From NCBI RefSeq assembly GCF_032341175.1, contig NZ_CP135435.1, forward strand, positions 3,410,001-3,474,000: a stretch of 64,000 nt of DNA, written 5' to 3'. Under the pieces are notes generated by a model. That model had not been told where the DNA came from. It made no database searches and worked only from the letters and a program-made list of their open reading frames with translations. How positions within the stretch are numbered: position 1 is the first letter of the stretch; each line of letters begins with the position of its first letter. The position numbers and the translations under genes were made by a program. Source of the stretch: Bacillus sp. DTU_2020_1000418_1_SI_GHA_SEK_038 (GTDB taxonomy: Bacteria > Bacillota > Bacilli > Bacillales > Cytobacillaceae). This document shows positions 34,286 to 45,315 of the stretch, one piece after another.

Positions 34286-35587
34286 TTACATTAATAATTG
34301 ATTTTCATAAGCTTCCTGAAACTTTTGAATATCTCCGGCACCCATAAAAATAAGAACGCTATTTTCATGTGTCTTTAAGATAACTGTATTATCTTCAGTT
34401 AAAATGTTAGCACCAGGGATTTTTTCCTTCAAATCCTCTATTGATAATTTGCCGTGGTTCTCTCTTGCGGAACCAAAGATTTCACATAAATAAACCTTGT
34501 CAGCCAAATTCAAGCTTTCGGCAAAATCCTCGAGAAATGCCTGTGTTCTCGTAAAAGTATGTGGCTGAAAAACACAAATGATTTCACGATTAGGATACTT
34601 TTGACGCGCTGCATCAATAGTTGCTTTAATTTCTGTTGGATGATGGGCATAATCATCAATGATTATTTGTGTATCGATCTTTTTTTCTGTAAATCTTCTT
34701 TTAACCCCACTAAAGGTTTTAAGATAGCTTTGAACGATTTCAGAATCTAATTCTTCATAGTGGCATAAGGCAATAACTGACAGTGAATTTAAAATGTTAT
34801 GGTCCCCGAAGGCAGGAATAGAAAAGGTTTCAAAAAACGTATTTCTTACAAATACATCAAAGGTTGTTCCTTCTGTTGATTTGATAATATTCCGTGCTTG
34901 AAAATCATTTTCTTCGCCAAATCCATAAAACAGGACAGGTACTTTTGCTTGAATTCGCTGCAGTTGTTCGTCATCACCACATGCGAAAATCCCCTTATTC
35001 ACTTGCCATGCCATTTCCTGGAACGCAGAAAAAACATCCTCAATGTTGGCAAAGTAATCAGGGTGATCAAAATCAATATTCGTCATGATAGCATAATCAG
35101 GGAAATACGATAAGAAATGCCTTCTGTATTCACAAGCTTCGAAAACAAAATACTCAGCATTCTCGTCCCCACTTCCCGTTCCATCACCAATAAGGAATGA
35201 AGTTGGTTTTGCGCCTTTCATAACATGTGCGAGCAAGCCTGTAGTAGAAGTTTTTCCATGAGCGCCTGTAACGGCAACACTTGTAAAATCCTTCATAAAA
35301 TCGCCAAGAAACCGATGGTAACGTATAACAGGCAGTCCAAGATTCATTGCTTCTTCAATTTCTTCATGAGTATCCGGAAAGGCATTTCCAGCAATAATGG
35401 TCATTCCAGGCTTTATATTTTCCTTTTGAAAGGGAAGGATCTTTATTCCAGATTGCTCAAGGGCCAGTTGTGTAAAAAAGCGTTTTTCATAGTCTGAGCC
35501 TTGTACTTTATAATTCATATCATGCAGTACTTGCGCCAAGGCACTCATTCCGGACCCCTTAATACCTACGAAATGGTAAATAGTCAT
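34286..35587 (-). CDS. murC: UDP-N-acetylmuramate--L-alanine ligase
   Basis: A 433-residue cytoplasmic ligase adding L-Ala to UDP-MurNAc, the first amino acid of the peptidoglycan stem. [18 protein letters not shown] is the UDP-binding Rossmann start; [19 protein letters not shown] is the ATP P-loop; [18 protein letters not shown] is the C-domain signature. The ATG at 35587 follows GGAGG by eight bases; the frame remains open upstream without a site. Length equals the Bacillus enzyme. The gene stands apart from the mur cluster, as usual in Bacillus. Confidence 0.97.
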   Translation of the reverse strand: MTIYHFVGIKGSGMSALAQVLHDMNYKVQGSDYEKRFFTQLALEQSGIKILPFQKENIKPGMTIIAGNAFPDTHEEIEEAMNLGLPVIRYHRFLGDFMKDFTSVAVTGAHGKTSTTGLLAHVMKGAKPTSFLIGDGTGSGDENAEYFVFEACEYRRHFLSYFPDYAIMTNIDFDHPDYFANIEDVFSAFQEMAWQVNKGIFACGDDEQLQRIQAKVPVLFYGFGEENDFQARNIIKSTEGTTFDVFVRNTFFETFSIPAFGDHNILNSLSVIALCHYEELDSEIVQSYLKTFSGVKRRFTEKKIDTQIIIDDYAHHPTEIKATIDAARQKYPNREIICVFQPHTFTRTQAFLEDFAESLNLADKVYLCEIFGSARENHGKLSIEDLKEKIPGANILTEDNTVILKTHENSVLIFMGAGDIQKFQEAYENQLLM

Positions 35588-35869
35588 ATAAAGAACCTCC
35601 AACCATCGTATATCTGTAAAACAGTATATGACATTCATCTAGTTTTGCGCATATCCCAATTTAGGACATGATTTGGTCAAAGAAATATATTTTTTATTTC
35701 TAAACCTAAGTTTGTAAGTCATCTTTTACGTTATATTGAATCATATTCAAACATTATATCACTATTTATTTTTAAAAACTATGTAATGAAATCCCAGTTT
35801 GAAACGGTAAGTTTGATTCATTTTGAAGCTCCATGTGCCGCCTATGGTCATGGAGCTTATAACTCTTTT

Positions 35870-36967
35870 CTATTCAACCTTTTCTAGTCGTGGATTTGGA
35901 CGATAGCGTCTTCCGGCTTTAGCAGCATGCTTTCCATTAATTAGAACATTATCACCTGTAAATCCAATATTAATCTTTAATAAGCTGCTTCCAACTCCAT
36001 ACATGTCTACTGGAACACCCTGCTCTTCAAACTCCAGAATCCTAGATTCATTAAATCCGCCGCTAACGACAATTTTTACATGATTGAAGCCTTCATCATC
36101 CAATGCTTTTCTTAGGGCAAAAATTAATTCTGCATTCACCCCTCGAGGATCAAAGGTTCCTAATACATGCTGATTTCTCAAGAAATACTGATCAATCATC
36201 GTGCGGGAAGTATCAATCCGGACACCCTTCAAGTCCTTTCCAAAGACTCTTGCTACCTTTAGGGAGTCTGTAATGGCATCATTGTTATAATCAACTAAAG
36301 AGACTAGCTCATCTTCCGGGAATGTTTCCTGATATGCCTTTGTTGCAGCAACGATATCCCCGTTAAACATCTGAATAAGAGCATGGGGCATAGTGCCCAT
36401 TCCTTGTTTGCCCCACCATTCATTCATGGCATGGGTTGCTTGAGCAGTTGATCCTCCAATATAAGCTGCATAGCCGTCCCCTGCTTGTGTTGTATAATGA
36501 TCATCACGATCACCCATGAAGATTACTGGCTTTTGCGTTCCTGATACACTTGCAGCCTTGACAACATTATATACGTGTGTAGCGACTGACGTCCGTCTGG
36601 AAAGAATTCCATCAATCACTCCTTCTAAATAACCAAAACTTTCATATTTCCCTGTAATCGTTAGTACAGTTTCAAATGGCGCAATTTTGTCGCCATCCTT
36701 TAATGAATATATTTCAAGTTCGTCTGGATTATCAGCAAATGTTTTAAGAAGTGCAATAACTTCATCTGTTCCACACAAAACAGCATGTTCTTTTTGAAAA
36801 AATTGCATCGTTACAATAATATCTTTATGATATTTATTCACAATCTCTCTAGTCTTTAAAAAGTAAACCGCAGAAAACCAGCCATCTCTAATCCGCTCAT
36901 CAAATTTAAAAGTCTGGTTAGTTAAGCGTTTTATTTCCCCTTTTACTTTAAGTTCAATTTCCTTCAT
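35870..36967 (-). CDS. Nicotinate phosphoribosyltransferase
   Basis: A 365-residue enzyme of the shorter nicotinate phosphoribosyltransferase branch, salvaging nicotinate with PRPP to nicotinate mononucleotide for NAD. Recognisable blocks are RDGWFSAVYFLKTREI near the N-terminus, IMGDRDDHYTTQAGDGYA-like FMGDRDDHYTTQ, GVRIDTS (phosphate binding) and VVSGGFNES (PRPP loop). The ATG at 36967 follows GAGGAG by seven bases. It is shorter than the classic PncB (about 490), so substrate preference is inferred. An imperfect inverted repeat AAGCTCCATG/CATGGAGCTT follows the stop but lacks a T run. Confidence 0.88.
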   Translation of the reverse strand: MKEIELKVKGEIKRLTNQTFKFDERIRDGWFSAVYFLKTREIVNKYHKDIIVTMQFFQKEHAVLCGTDEVIALLKTFADNPDELEIYSLKDGDKIAPFETVLTITGKYESFGYLEGVIDGILSRRTSVATHVYNVVKAASVSGTQKPVIFMGDRDDHYTTQAGDGYAAYIGGSTAQATHAMNEWWGKQGMGTMPHALIQMFNGDIVAATKAYQETFPEDELVSLVDYNNDAITDSLKVARVFGKDLKGVRIDTSRTMIDQYFLRNQHVLGTFDPRGVNAELIFALRKALDDEGFNHVKIVVSGGFNESRILEFEEQGVPVDMYGVGSSLLKINIGFTGDNVLINGKHAAKAGRRYRPNPRLEKVE

Positions 36968-37058
36968 CCGTAAGCTCCTCACATACCGTTCATATTCCCT
37001 AGGTTGTATATTTATTTATTTATATTATTTTAAACATGCAAGTAAAGAATACCATGGA

Positions 37059-39794
37059 TTAATTTATTGTACTAGAGTCTAAAAGTGATTCAAGCTCCTC
37101 GGCTGTTATAAGCACCTCTCTTGGCTTACTTCCTCGTGTCTCCGAAATAAATCCCTGTTTCTCCATCATATCGATGAGGCGTGCAGCACGATTATAGCCC
37201 ACTTTGAATCTCCTTTGAAGACTAGAGGTGGACGCAGCCCCTTGATCGATTACAAATTCACATGCTTCATAAAACAACTCGTCTTCTTCCTCTATAACCT
37301 GTGCCTTTTTTAGCAGTTCTTCTTGTTCAAATAAATATTCCGGGTCACGTTCCCTTCTAACATGGGCCACTACATCATCGATTTCCTGATCAGAGACATA
37401 TGTGCCTTGAAGACGAACAGGCTTAGATGATCCATTTTCTAAGAAAAGCATATCTCCACGTCCAAGCAGCTTTTCAGCTCCGCTAATATCAATAATTGTT
37501 CGAGAGTCAATCTGTGAGGAAACAGAGAAAGCAATTCTCGTTGGAACATTTGCTTTTATTAAACCGGTAATGACATCTACAGATGGTCTTTGTGTAGCAA
37601 TAATTAAGTGAATTCCGCAAGCTCTCGCCTTCTGAGCAATCCGGCAAATCGCTTCCTCAACATCTGCAGGAGACATCATCATTAAATCAGCAAGCTCATC
37701 GATAATAATGACCATGTATGGGAGCTTATCTGAATATCGCTTATGCTCTTCAGCGAGCTCATTAAAGCGGCTAATATCCCTTACCCCTGTATGAGCAAAT
37801 AGCTCATAGCGGCGTTCCATTTCATCCACTGCCCATTTTAATGCTGCAGTAGCCGCCTTGACATCCGTAATAACTGGACTCACGAGATGCGGAATTCGAT
37901 TATAAGGGGCCAGCTCCACCATTTTCGGGTCAATTAATATGAGCTTCAGTTCATCAGGTGTTGCTTTATATAAAAGACTGACAAGAATCGTATTAATACA
38001 AACACTTTTTCCAGACCCGGTTGCACCGGCAATTAGGCCATGCGGCATTTTTCGCAAATCAGTTACTATCGGATTGCCTGCTATGTCTAGTCCTAGAACG
38101 GCAGTTAATGGCGAACTGCTGTTATGGAACTCGGGACTATTAATAATTTCACTAATAAATACAGGTCTGCTCGTCTTGTTAGGGACTTCGATTCCAATGG
38201 TATGCTTGCCCGGGATAGGTGCTTCAATTCGGATATCCCTTGCTGCAAGGCTTAATTTAATATCATCAGATAAATTAGTAATCTTGTTTACCTTTACACC
38301 TGGCTCTGGCTGCACTTCAAATCTAGTAACAGACGGACCTTGGGTAACATTTACAACATGAGCATGAACATTGAAGTTTTTTAAAGTTGAGTTTAGCAAC
38401 TCCTTCTGTTCGATAAACCAATCTGAAGATTCCTCCTGATGGACTGGTGACAAAAGCAAGCTTTTGGCCGGGAATTGATAATAGGCAAGCTCCTCTTCTT
38501 TTTCTGCAGCTGGTGCGGCTTCTTGAGTGGCAGAGACTATTTCTTTCTCTGCATGGTCAACAACTTCCTCTCTCTTTGGAGGAGCAAATGGCCTTACTTG
38601 ATTAGCGAGCTTTTGTTTATCATTTTTGAGCATGATAACGTTAAATGGGATATGCTTTCTTGTTGATGAAGACTTATCCTTTTCTTCTGCCTCTATTTCT
38701 CGTGAGGTAATGGAAATTTCTTCACGGACTGCCTCAGTTGTTATTTCCTGCACAACTGGCTGCATCTCTTCCATTTCATCTTCATCAATTTCATCCAAAG
38801 TCTTCTCTTGTTCATCGGAAATTGGATTAGTCTCTTTTTTCTCGTCTATCTTTATTTCGTGAGCATTTTCTAACATACTCCCTACTTCTAGTTCCTTATT
38901 ATCTTCATGAATTTCATCCAAAGTCTTCTCTTGTTTATCGGAAATTGGATTAGTCTCTTTTTTCTCGTCTATCATTATTTCGTGAGCATTTTCTAACATA
39001 CTCCCAACTTCTAGTTCCTTATTATCTTCATGAATTTCTTCCAAGTTAATGCCTTGTTCAATAGAATTTAGAATAAGCTCAAGTTCTTCAATCTTTATTT
39101 CTTGATCATATTCTAACTTACTCTCTATTTCTAGTTCCTTATTTGCTTCCACTTCATATGAATTATCTGTATGAGGTACCTCTGCTGCATGCCGATTTTC
39201 CCTGAACAGATTAGTTTCTTCTAGAATTTCTTTATCTTCGGATAAGGGTTCATTAACCGGATTGAAGTGATCTTTAACTGGCTTCCGAACAGATGACAGC
39301 TTATTTTTTATATCGTCATAAGTTATGCTGCTTAACTCATGTTTAACCTTTACCTGCTTTGTTCGTTTAATAGGTTCTATAGTCTTTGGACGTTCAAATC
39401 CATAGATGGGCGATGGAGTTTCTGTTGGCCGAAAAGGACCTTTTCTTTGCGGTACTTCCCTTTTTTCTTTTACCGTATGAACTTTCTTCTCCTGGATCAT
39501 AGACTCATCTCTCTTGACTCTATGATCGGGAGTACGTGAAGCTTGGCCCCCTTCTTCCTTTCTCAATCTAGGCTCTCTTTGTTTAGAACCATGTTTTTCA
39601 TCGGGAATCAGAGGAAAACGAAATTGTCCTTTCGGATATTGGTATACTACCTTAGCATTAACATCTTTAGAAGTTTCTTTTTGATTGTTTATATCAGATC
39701 TGTCTCTATGATCTTGAGTCATATATTCTTGTTCATAATCAGTCTTATTTTCTTCATTCTTAAACATTTGAAATAGTTTTTTTATCCAACTCAA
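37059..39794 (-). CDS. sftA: DNA translocase SftA (soluble FtsK/SpoIIIE family)
   Basis: A 911-residue DNA pump without membrane segments. It begins with TTG ([11 protein letters not shown]). Residues about 20-410 are a charged, low-complexity linker including a 41-residue tandem duplication. The motor follows: FtsK alpha domain, Walker [12 protein letters not shown], Walker [10 protein letters not shown], the RecA-like core with [12 protein letters not shown], and a C-terminal gamma winged-helix domain (about 835-905) that reads KOPS-like sequence orientation. SftA helps clear chromosome ends from the closing septum. The ribosome site is weak (GAGTTGG). Confidence 0.94.
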   Translation of the reverse strand: MSWIKKLFQMFKNEENKTDYEQEYMTQDHRDRSDINNQKETSKDVNAKVVYQYPKGQFRFPLIPDEKHGSKQREPRLRKEEGGQASRTPDHRVKRDESMIQEKKVHTVKEKREVPQRKGPFRPTETPSPIYGFERPKTIEPIKRTKQVKVKHELSSITYDDIKNKLSSVRKPVKDHFNPVNEPLSEDKEILEETNLFRENRHAAEVPHTDNSYEVEANKELEIESKLEYDQEIKIEELELILNSIEQGINLEEIHEDNKELEVGSMLENAHEIMIDEKKETNPISDKQEKTLDEIHEDNKELEVGSMLENAHEIKIDEKKETNPISDEQEKTLDEIDEDEMEEMQPVVQEITTEAVREEISITSREIEAEEKDKSSSTRKHIPFNVIMLKNDKQKLANQVRPFAPPKREEVVDHAEKEIVSATQEAAPAAEKEEELAYYQFPAKSLLLSPVHQEESSDWFIEQKELLNSTLKNFNVHAHVVNVTQGPSVTRFEVQPEPGVKVNKITNLSDDIKLSLAARDIRIEAPIPGKHTIGIEVPNKTSRPVFISEIINSPEFHNSSSPLTAVLGLDIAGNPIVTDLRKMPHGLIAGATGSGKSVCINTILVSLLYKATPDELKLILIDPKMVELAPYNRIPHLVSPVITDVKAATAALKWAVDEMERRYELFAHTGVRDISRFNELAEEHKRYSDKLPYMVIIIDELADLMMMSPADVEEAICRIAQKARACGIHLIIATQRPSVDVITGLIKANVPTRIAFSVSSQIDSRTIIDISGAEKLLGRGDMLFLENGSSKPVRLQGTYVSDQEIDDVVAHVRRERDPEYLFEQEELLKKAQVIEEEDELFYEACEFVIDQGAASTSSLQRRFKVGYNRAARLIDMMEKQGFISETRGSKPREVLITAEELESLLDSSTIN
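38788..39033 (-). repeat. 123-bp in-frame tandem duplication within sftA
   Basis: Units 38788-38910 and 38911-39033 differ at only a few bases. They encode [17 protein letters not shown](M/K)[16 protein letters not shown] 41-residue repeats. A third, much diverged unit precedes them in the protein ([20 protein letters not shown]). Confidence 0.9.
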
Positions 39795-39897
39795 TTTATA
39801 CCAACTCTTTCTCTAATTGTATCCTTTCCATTTTAACAGTATTTCGCGAAAATTGGAGAAAAAATAAGAGATTGAGTCTATTGGGGCAATTAATTCA

Positions 39898-39928
39898 AGT
39901 AAAAAGGACCACATTTTAGTGGTCCTCC
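39898..39928 (-). terminator. ytpQ terminator
   Basis: GGACCAC/GTGGTCC stem with 6-base loop, followed on the minus strand by TTTTTAC. Confidence 0.75.
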
Positions 39929-39944
39929 GTGAAAAATATATCTG

Positions 39945-40751
39945 CTATTTCTTTTTCGTTTGGCCCAGGATAAATATTGGCTCTAGCTCACCGTTTTCAT
40001 AGAGAAAGGATAGAGCTGTAATAGGCACCCTGCCGCTTGCAAAGAAGCTCATTGTCATCTCAGAGAGAATGTCATAGCCGGTGTCATTCATAATATCCGC
40101 AATAATTAGCACATCCTGATGCGGAACTGCCACAGCCATTGTGCCTTTAATTTGCTTTGCCTTTTCTTTCAGAAAGGCATCATTTAAAATTCTGCTGGCA
40201 TCATAGCCATCATTTTTATTTAAGAAATAAAACGTATTGCCAGCAACTGTGTCACTTTTTAAATCGGTTGACAGCGAGCGCACGTTAAATAAAGCAATTT
40301 CCTTTATTCGTTCGGGAACCCAGCCTTCTTTTTGAATGAGTCTAAAATCGATTAAGCGGTAGGTAGTGCCTAGATCCAGGGCATAATAAATTCTTGTCTC
40401 TGCAGTATGGTCATCTGTTAGAAATGGAATTTCTTCCTCAGATTCAATTGGAAATGAAGTTGAACGAATAACTGGGAAGATGTTTTTTTCATACCCTGAT
40501 AGCTGAACCGGGTTCCCCCCGTCCATTGCTTGTAAGCCTTCCTCCACATAATATACAACCTCATCAATTGCGTTTTCCTTCTGAAGCTCCCATTTTGCAA
40601 TAATTCCTGGTAAAGAGATTGTGATCCCCTTCCCAGTTTGCTTATTTTCGATGCGAAGTTCATCTTTTTTCCTATCGAATGAAAAAGTACGATTTGCATG
40701 GGCTAATCGCTTTTCCAATTCCTTCTTCATTTTTAAACTATCCATTTTCAT
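39945..40751 (-). CDS. ytpQ: DUF1444 protein YtpQ
   Basis: A 268-residue soluble protein of unknown function, DUF1444 family, length as in B. subtilis YtpQ. Visible family traits are LARAYY-like [30 protein letters not shown] and the C-terminal [21 protein letters not shown] precedes the ATG at 40751; the frame is open further up without a site. It probably forms an operon with ytpP and the EIIC-like gene, which lie upstream on the same strand. Confidence 0.9.
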   Translation of the reverse strand: MKMDSLKMKKELEKRLAHANRTFSFDRKKDELRIENKQTGKGITISLPGIIAKWELQKENAIDEVVYYVEEGLQAMDGGNPVQLSGYEKNIFPVIRSTSFPIESEEEIPFLTDDHTAETRIYYALDLGTTYRLIDFRLIQKEGWVPERIKEIALFNVRSLSTDLKSDTVAGNTFYFLNKNDGYDASRILNDAFLKEKAKQIKGTMAVAVPHQDVLIIADIMNDTGYDILSEMTMSFFASGRVPITALSFLYENGELEPIFILGQTKKK

Positions 40752-40785
40752 TACAGGTTCCTCCTTGTAGGAACTTATTACGAAC

Positions 40786-40823
40786 AAAGGGGCCGGACCC
40801 CATTTTATTGGAGGCGACCCCTT
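40786..40823. repeat. Short palindromic GGGGCCGGACCCC element
   Basis: AAAGGGGCCGGACCCC followed by GGAGGCGACCCCTT, two short G-run/C-run blocks in the ytpP-ytpQ gap. The AAGGGG/CCCCTT ends pair. It resembles short GC palindromes scattered in Bacillaceae genomes. Confidence 0.4.
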
Positions 40824-40843
40824 ACGAATCAGTCCATCAAATT

Positions 40844-41161
40844 TTACTGCTCTAGTTTTTCAATAAAATTCTCGATTTCTTCCTGGGTTTTTCGGTCTTT
40901 GCTTACAAATCGGCCTAATTCCTTTCCATCCTTATAGCCAATAAAGCTCGGTATTCCAAATATATCTAGTTGTCCACAAAGATCAATAAAATCATCACGG
41001 TCTACATATATAAATGTATAGTCCTGATATTTCGCTTCAACTTCAGGCAAGATTGGTTCAATCACACGACAATCTGGGCACCAATCGGCAGAAAACATGA
41101 AGATATGCTTTCCATTATCTCTTAGCTGTTCAAATTGTTCCATAGATTCAAGCTTTTTCAT
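40844..41161 (-). CDS. ytpP: Thioredoxin-like protein YtpP
   Basis: A 105-residue thioredoxin fold with the active site [12 protein letters not shown] (CxxC = CPDC) and the cis-proline FGIPSFIGY. It is a small cytoplasmic disulfide reductase; partner unknown. GGAGGAGAAGG precedes the ATG and lies inside the end of the upstream EIIC-like gene, which it overlaps by 14 bases. In B. subtilis ytpP adjoins ytpQ, as here. Confidence 0.92.
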   Translation of the reverse strand: MKKLESMEQFEQLRDNGKHIFMFSADWCPDCRVIEPILPEVEAKYQDYTFIYVDRDDFIDLCGQLDIFGIPSFIGYKDGKELGRFVSKDRKTQEEIENFIEKLEQ

Positions 41162-42179
41162 TTCCTTCTCCTCCAGTGTGGATTTTCATATCGCCAAATC
41201 GAATCCAGCCTTTTTTTCTCATATATTCAGATAATATCAAACTTAACACAGCAGGACCAATAATATGCAATAGTAAAACTTTCAAGATTATATCTAGCCC
41301 AAATCCCATCGTTGTAAACGTCATAATTTGACCAACTAAACCACTTGTTCCCATCCCGGCACCAGCAGCGTTGCTTTCCATCATCCAAATGGTTGTTCCA
41401 ATTGGGGCCAGCACCGCTCCTGCTAGTGTTGGCGGAATAAGAATGAGCGGATTCCGAATAATATTCGGCACTTGAAGCATAGAGGTTCCAATGCCTATAG
41501 CAAGTAAACCGCCCGTTTTATTTTCCCGAAAGCTGCTGACAGCGAAACCTACCATTTGAGCCGCACACCCAATTGTCGCGGCTCCTGCGGCCAAGCCGTG
41601 AAGATCAAGCATCATTGCAATGGCCGCCGAGGAGATGGGAGCAGTTAGAGCCAAGCCCATTAAAACTGCCACAACAATGCCCATAATAATTGGTCGTTGC
41701 TCTGTTCCCCAAACAATCATACTTCCTAAGCCCTTCATTAAATAATTGATTCCTGGTCCGATTAGGGTTGCAACTGCATAGCCAGTAACAATTGTAACAA
41801 GTGGAGTAACGATGATATCAATCTTTGTTTCCTTGCTGACAAGCTTCCCAATTTCCGTTGAAATTAAGGCTGCCGCAAAACTGCCGGCAGGGCCACCTAA
41901 TGTTGCACCTGCAGCTCCGCTCACAATAGCTGAAAATAGGACCAGCGGCGGGGCCTTCAGACCAAATGCGACAGCTACCCCAATAGCGGGGCCGTGTAAA
42001 CTCATCGCTAGTTTGCCCATTTCAGTTAAATACTCTATTCCTAATTGGTCACCAACAGTTTTTACGATTAATCCTATTATTAATGATGCGAATAGTCCAA
42101 GTGCCATGCTGCTTAGGGCATCTATTAAATATACCTTTGCGGAAAGGCTAACTCCTTTTCTTTTTAAAAAGGCCTTCAT
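41148..42179 (-). CDS. PTS EIIC-like membrane protein (PTS_EIIC_2 family), orphan
   Basis: A 343-residue polytopic membrane protein with about nine to ten hydrophobic segments and glycine/proline-rich re-entrant loops (GGPAGSFAAALISTEIGK, LTAPISSAAIAMMLDLHGL, GAVLAPIGTTIWMMESNAAGAG). It fits the family of EIIC-like proteins that lack EIIA and EIIB. No HPr-linked partner is nearby, so sugar transport by the PTS is unproven. GGGGG precedes the ATG. It overlaps ytpP by 14 bases. A duplicated ACACATGTAA lies 44-65 bases upstream as a possible operator. Confidence 0.85.
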   Translation of the reverse strand: MKAFLKRKGVSLSAKVYLIDALSSMALGLFASLIIGLIVKTVGDQLGIEYLTEMGKLAMSLHGPAIGVAVAFGLKAPPLVLFSAIVSGAAGATLGGPAGSFAAALISTEIGKLVSKETKIDIIVTPLVTIVTGYAVATLIGPGINYLMKGLGSMIVWGTEQRPIIMGIVVAVLMGLALTAPISSAAIAMMLDLHGLAAGAATIGCAAQMVGFAVSSFRENKTGGLLAIGIGTSMLQVPNIIRNPLILIPPTLAGAVLAPIGTTIWMMESNAAGAGMGTSGLVGQIMTFTTMGFGLDIILKVLLLHIIGPAVLSLILSEYMRKKGWIRFGDMKIHTGGEGNEKA

Positions 42180-42222
42180 CTCATTTTTCCCCCTAGATGT
42201 TTTTTCTTCATCTTTTAAAATA

Positions 42223-42244
42223 ACACATGTAAAGACACATGTAA
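42223..42244. repeat. Direct repeat ACACATGTAA x2
   Basis: ACACATGTAA at 42223-42232 and 42235-42244, 12 bases start to start, each containing the palindrome ACATGT. It lies in the divergent EIIC-like/chemoreceptor gap, nearer the EIIC-like gene. Confidence 0.55.
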
Positions 42245-42281
42245 CTCCTTTTTTCTATTCCTCTAGCTTTCCTATCACATA

Positions 42282-42310
42282 TTGTCATAATAGGGAAATA
42301 GTTCTATAAT
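42282..42310 (+). promoter_or_regulatory. Promoter of the second chemoreceptor gene
   Basis: TTGTCA (42282-42287), 17-base spacer, perfect TATAAT (42305-42310): a strong sigma-A promoter rather than the sigma-D type common for chemoreceptors. Confidence 0.8.
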
Positions 42311-42361
42311 TAGGTAATATTTTAATTTTTCGTACATTTACCAACGAGTGAGGTGGACATT

Positions 42362-44440
42362 TTGAAAACCATTCGCGGCAAACTGGGACTAGTTCTGCTT
42401 ATGACTATTGGAGGTCTTATTTTATTACTTTCTTTTAATTTTATTCTTCAAACGATTCAAGAAAAAGGTAGGGAAAAAGAAGCTGCCTTACTTTCAATAG
42501 TTGATGGAAGCAAGTATATTATGTATAACCTTGCGATGACTAGAAAATATGAGCAGCAATTCTTAAGAGCACCAGATCAGCTTGGTGCAGAACTTGTTAT
42601 GCAAAGTATTTTAAGAGTGAAATCCGAATCAAGTAGAATGAGTGAAAAACAAGAAAATGAGAAGATTAAGGATCAATTTAAAACGGTCATTCAAAATACT
42701 GATTCTTACTTGGAGAAATTCACTATTTTATCGGAAATGTACAAGCAAATTGGCTATAGTGATGACAAAGGCCTTAAAAGGGAAATTGCCATTACGGCAA
42801 ATCAAATAAGCAGTCTGACTAAATTGCTAAAAAACCCTAGTATTGATGAACAGTTTTTACTGATGAGGATGTATGAGAAACAGTATCTAGCTACGAGAAA
42901 TGAAGAATCGTATCAACAATTTATTCATTCTGGCGAAGTGTTTAAGAGCGAATATGAAGCAAGCGAAAATCTTAGTAGCAGCTCTAAAGCTTACCTAGAA
43001 AGATGGCTGACGGAATACAAGAATGCTTTAAATGCTATCCATACCTCTTTTCAGCAAACAGAGGAATTTATCATCCTGTTTGATGAAGAAGCTAGGTCAA
43101 TCGAACAATCAGCTGGTGAGGTCCAAAGAGGCGTTATTGCTAATCAGCAAAGCCTGCATAGCGAATTGAAACAACAAAATGCATATTATACATATTTAAT
43201 CTATGCAATAAGTTTATCTCTAGTTATCGCATTGGTTATTGGAGGATTTTTGCTATCAAAGGGAATTACTAAGTCTATCACTCTTTTAAAAGCAGGTGCT
43301 GAAAGAATTGGTGATGGAAATTTGGGTTATCGAGTTTCAACAATTGCAAAGGATGAAATGGGTGAGCTTGCTCATACATTTAATAGAATGGCTGAAAGGG
43401 TCCAGCACTCCTTTATCCGAATTCTAGAATCGTCAACCCAGCTTCAAGCATCTTCCGAAAATCTGGCCGCGATTTCAGAGGAAACAACAGCACAGGCAAA
43501 TGAGGTTGATGCGGCAATTAAACAGATTGCCATTGGAGTAGAGAGTCAATCCTCTCACCTTGAAGAGAGCAGAAAAGAGATAAAAAAAGTTTCTGAAGCG
43601 ATTTATCATACTGAAAATTTAAGCCATGAAATCTTAGAAGAGGCCGCTCTAACTGAAGAGGAAGGGCATAATGGAATTCATACCGTCCAACATCTACAGA
43701 ACATTTCCGATCAATTCCTAAACCTCGCCAATCACGTAAATGAAAAGGTTAGTGAGGCTGCCCAGCAGTCCAGTCATATTAGCTCGATTGTTGATACGAT
43801 ACAGGCCATAGCAGATAATACGAATCTATTAGCCTTAAATGCGGCAATTGAAGCCGCTAGAGCAGGTGAAGCTGGAAAGGGATTTGCGGTTGTTGCTTCT
43901 GAGGTAAGAAAACTAGCAGAACGTTCAAAACAAGAGGCACAGGAAATTCACTCACTTGTTTCCTCAATGAATCAAATTATGGAGAAGCTACTGAATGAAA
44001 CTGAGCATTTTAATGAATATAAGCTTCTTCAAGGTGAATCTGTCCAAAAAACAAAACTGGCTTTTGAAACAATCGTTGGGCATGTGAATGGGATCCATAA
44101 TAAAATCAATACAATCGGTTCCTCTGTAAAAGATGTACAAGCTACAAACCATGTATTGAACGAAAGGATCCAAGAGGTCTTTACCGTTTCCCGAGCCTCT
44201 ACAGCAGCTTCTGAGGAAGTGGCAGCATCAAGTGAAACTCAGCTCGAGGCCATTTTGAAGGTGAACTTGGCGGCAACTGAACTTAGTATCATTGCTGGTG
44301 ATCTTAAACTAGAGGTGAACAAGTTCAAGCTTGATCCAGCTGATGAGAAGTTATTCGAGACTGTGGCGAAAAGCCGTCCAAATTATTTTAAAAAAATCAT
44401 AAACAACCTAAAATTAAAAGCAAATAGAAAACGCAAATAA
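42362..44440 (+). CDS. Methyl-accepting chemotaxis protein with large helical sensor
   Basis: A 692-residue chemoreceptor starting at TTG, five bases after AGGTGG. Membrane segment 1 is at about residues 7-27. An unusually long extracytoplasmic helical region of about 245 residues resembles the helical bimodular (HBM) class of sensors. Membrane segment 2 is at about 278-300, followed by HAMP (to about 352) and the signalling domain with tip [23 protein letters not shown] receptors bind small organic acids in other bacteria; the ligand here is unknown. A terminator follows directly. Confidence 0.93.
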   Translation: MKTIRGKLGLVLLMTIGGLILLLSFNFILQTIQEKGREKEAALLSIVDGSKYIMYNLAMTRKYEQQFLRAPDQLGAELVMQSILRVKSESSRMSEKQENEKIKDQFKTVIQNTDSYLEKFTILSEMYKQIGYSDDKGLKREIAITANQISSLTKLLKNPSIDEQFLLMRMYEKQYLATRNEESYQQFIHSGEVFKSEYEASENLSSSSKAYLERWLTEYKNALNAIHTSFQQTEEFIILFDEEARSIEQSAGEVQRGVIANQQSLHSELKQQNAYYTYLIYAISLSLVIALVIGGFLLSKGITKSITLLKAGAERIGDGNLGYRVSTIAKDEMGELAHTFNRMAERVQHSFIRILESSTQLQASSENLAAISEETTAQANEVDAAIKQIAIGVESQSSHLEESRKEIKKVSEAIYHTENLSHEILEEAALTEEEGHNGIHTVQHLQNISDQFLNLANHVNEKVSEAAQQSSHISSIVDTIQAIADNTNLLALNAAIEAARAGEAGKGFAVVASEVRKLAERSKQEAQEIHSLVSSMNQIMEKLLNETEHFNEYKLLQGESVQKTKLAFETIVGHVNGIHNKINTIGSSVKDVQATNHVLNERIQEVFTVSRASTAASEEVAASSETQLEAILKVNLAATELSIIAGDLKLEVNKFKLDPADEKLFETVAKSRPNYFKKIINNLKLKANRKRK

Positions 44441-44493
44441 AAAAGCTAAGCATTCTGCAAGGTTTCCCCTTGAAAGAGTGCCTAGCTTTTTTA
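44438..44493 (+). terminator. Chemoreceptor terminator
   Basis: AAAAAGCTAAGCA pairs imperfectly with GTGCCTAGCTTTTTT around an A/T-rich loop. Confidence 0.75.
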
Positions 44494-44532
44494 CCTTAGA
44501 AGGATAATAACACTGAGGGTATTAACCTTTTT

Positions 44533-45042
44533 TTATTTCATCTCGACTGACTGAATAATTTCAGCCATATTACCTGCTTCAGCTGATAGATTTTTGGTTT
44601 TCGATTGAGTTGTAATCTTAACCCCGCCTGTACCTATAATCAATTCATTTAATTTTTTGTCCGTACTTTTAATCAATAAATAACCATGATGCCCGTTTTT
44701 TGTAGATAATGTTTCTTTAAAGTCATATTCCTTTTGCTTTAAAGCTGCTTCATAAATAACTTTACTATCAGGACCTTCATGAGGATTATAAAATAGAATA
44801 TACTTCTTCGAACCATTCTTCAAAATTATATTATTTGGTGTCTCTTTGTCCACTTCAAATCCGAAAGGCAGATAGAACTTTATATCTTCATTTTCATTAT
44901 TTGTTGCTTTTGGATCCTTTTTAAACGCTTCACCAACAGCATCCTTTGCAGCAGTTTGCTCTTCTTTTAACGAGGCAGAACAAGCACTTAGCAGTAAAAC
45001 AACAATAAACAAGAGCAAGGCAGCTTTTAAATGGTTTATCAT
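44533..45042 (-). CDS. Small lipoprotein, unknown function
   Basis: A 169-residue predicted lipoprotein: MINHLKAALLLFIVVLLLSAC has a short basic head, hydrophobic core and lipobox LLSAC (Cys at residue 21). The mature part is a soluble alpha/beta domain (FYLPFGFEVDKETPNNIILK, YILFYNPHEGPDSK) and ends in a helix. I do not recognise the family. AAGGAGGAAG precedes the ATG at 45042; the open frame further upstream runs into a palindromic repeat (45063-45132). The transcript leader therefore probably contains that repeat. Confidence 0.85.
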   Translation of the reverse strand: MINHLKAALLLFIVVLLLSACSASLKEEQTAAKDAVGEAFKKDPKATNNENEDIKFYLPFGFEVDKETPNNIILKNGSKKYILFYNPHEGPDSKVIYEAALKQKEYDFKETLSTKNGHHGYLLIKSTDKKLNELIIGTGGVKITTQSKTKNLSAEAGNMAEIIQSVEMK

Positions 45043-45062
45043 ACTTTCTTCCTCCTTGCTAG

Positions 45063-45132
45063 GAAAGTGCAAGCGCCTCGGTCACCCCCGACAAGCACGT
45101 CCTGTACGTCTGGGGTAGGCGCTGAAGCTAGA
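45063..45132 (+). repeat. Modular palindromic repeat, short copy E (70 bp)
   Basis: Outer arms AGCGCCT, ACCCC with GGGGT, AGGCGCT are conserved. The large centre is missing and replaced by a CACGTCCTGTACGTC loop of the second module type. Right end GAAGCTAGA. It lies 21 bases before the lipoprotein start. Confidence 0.85.
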
Positions 45133-45315
45133 TTTAGGAAAAACTATCATTCTTTTCTATCATACATTTCCTTGCAATCATCTGGCAACCCTAATACTTT
45201 GAATTAAAGGAAACTAATTGGATTTAATGGTAAAATATATCATAGAGGTTCATGGTGGGGGTTTTTAACTAAATGATCATCGAACACTCAATAACATTTT
45301 TAAGGAGGAATTTAC

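Noticed and set aside
35825..35856. Terminator after the nicotinate phosphoribosyltransferase gene
   Set aside because: AAGCTCCATG/CATGGAGCTT is a good stem but no T run follows on either strand.
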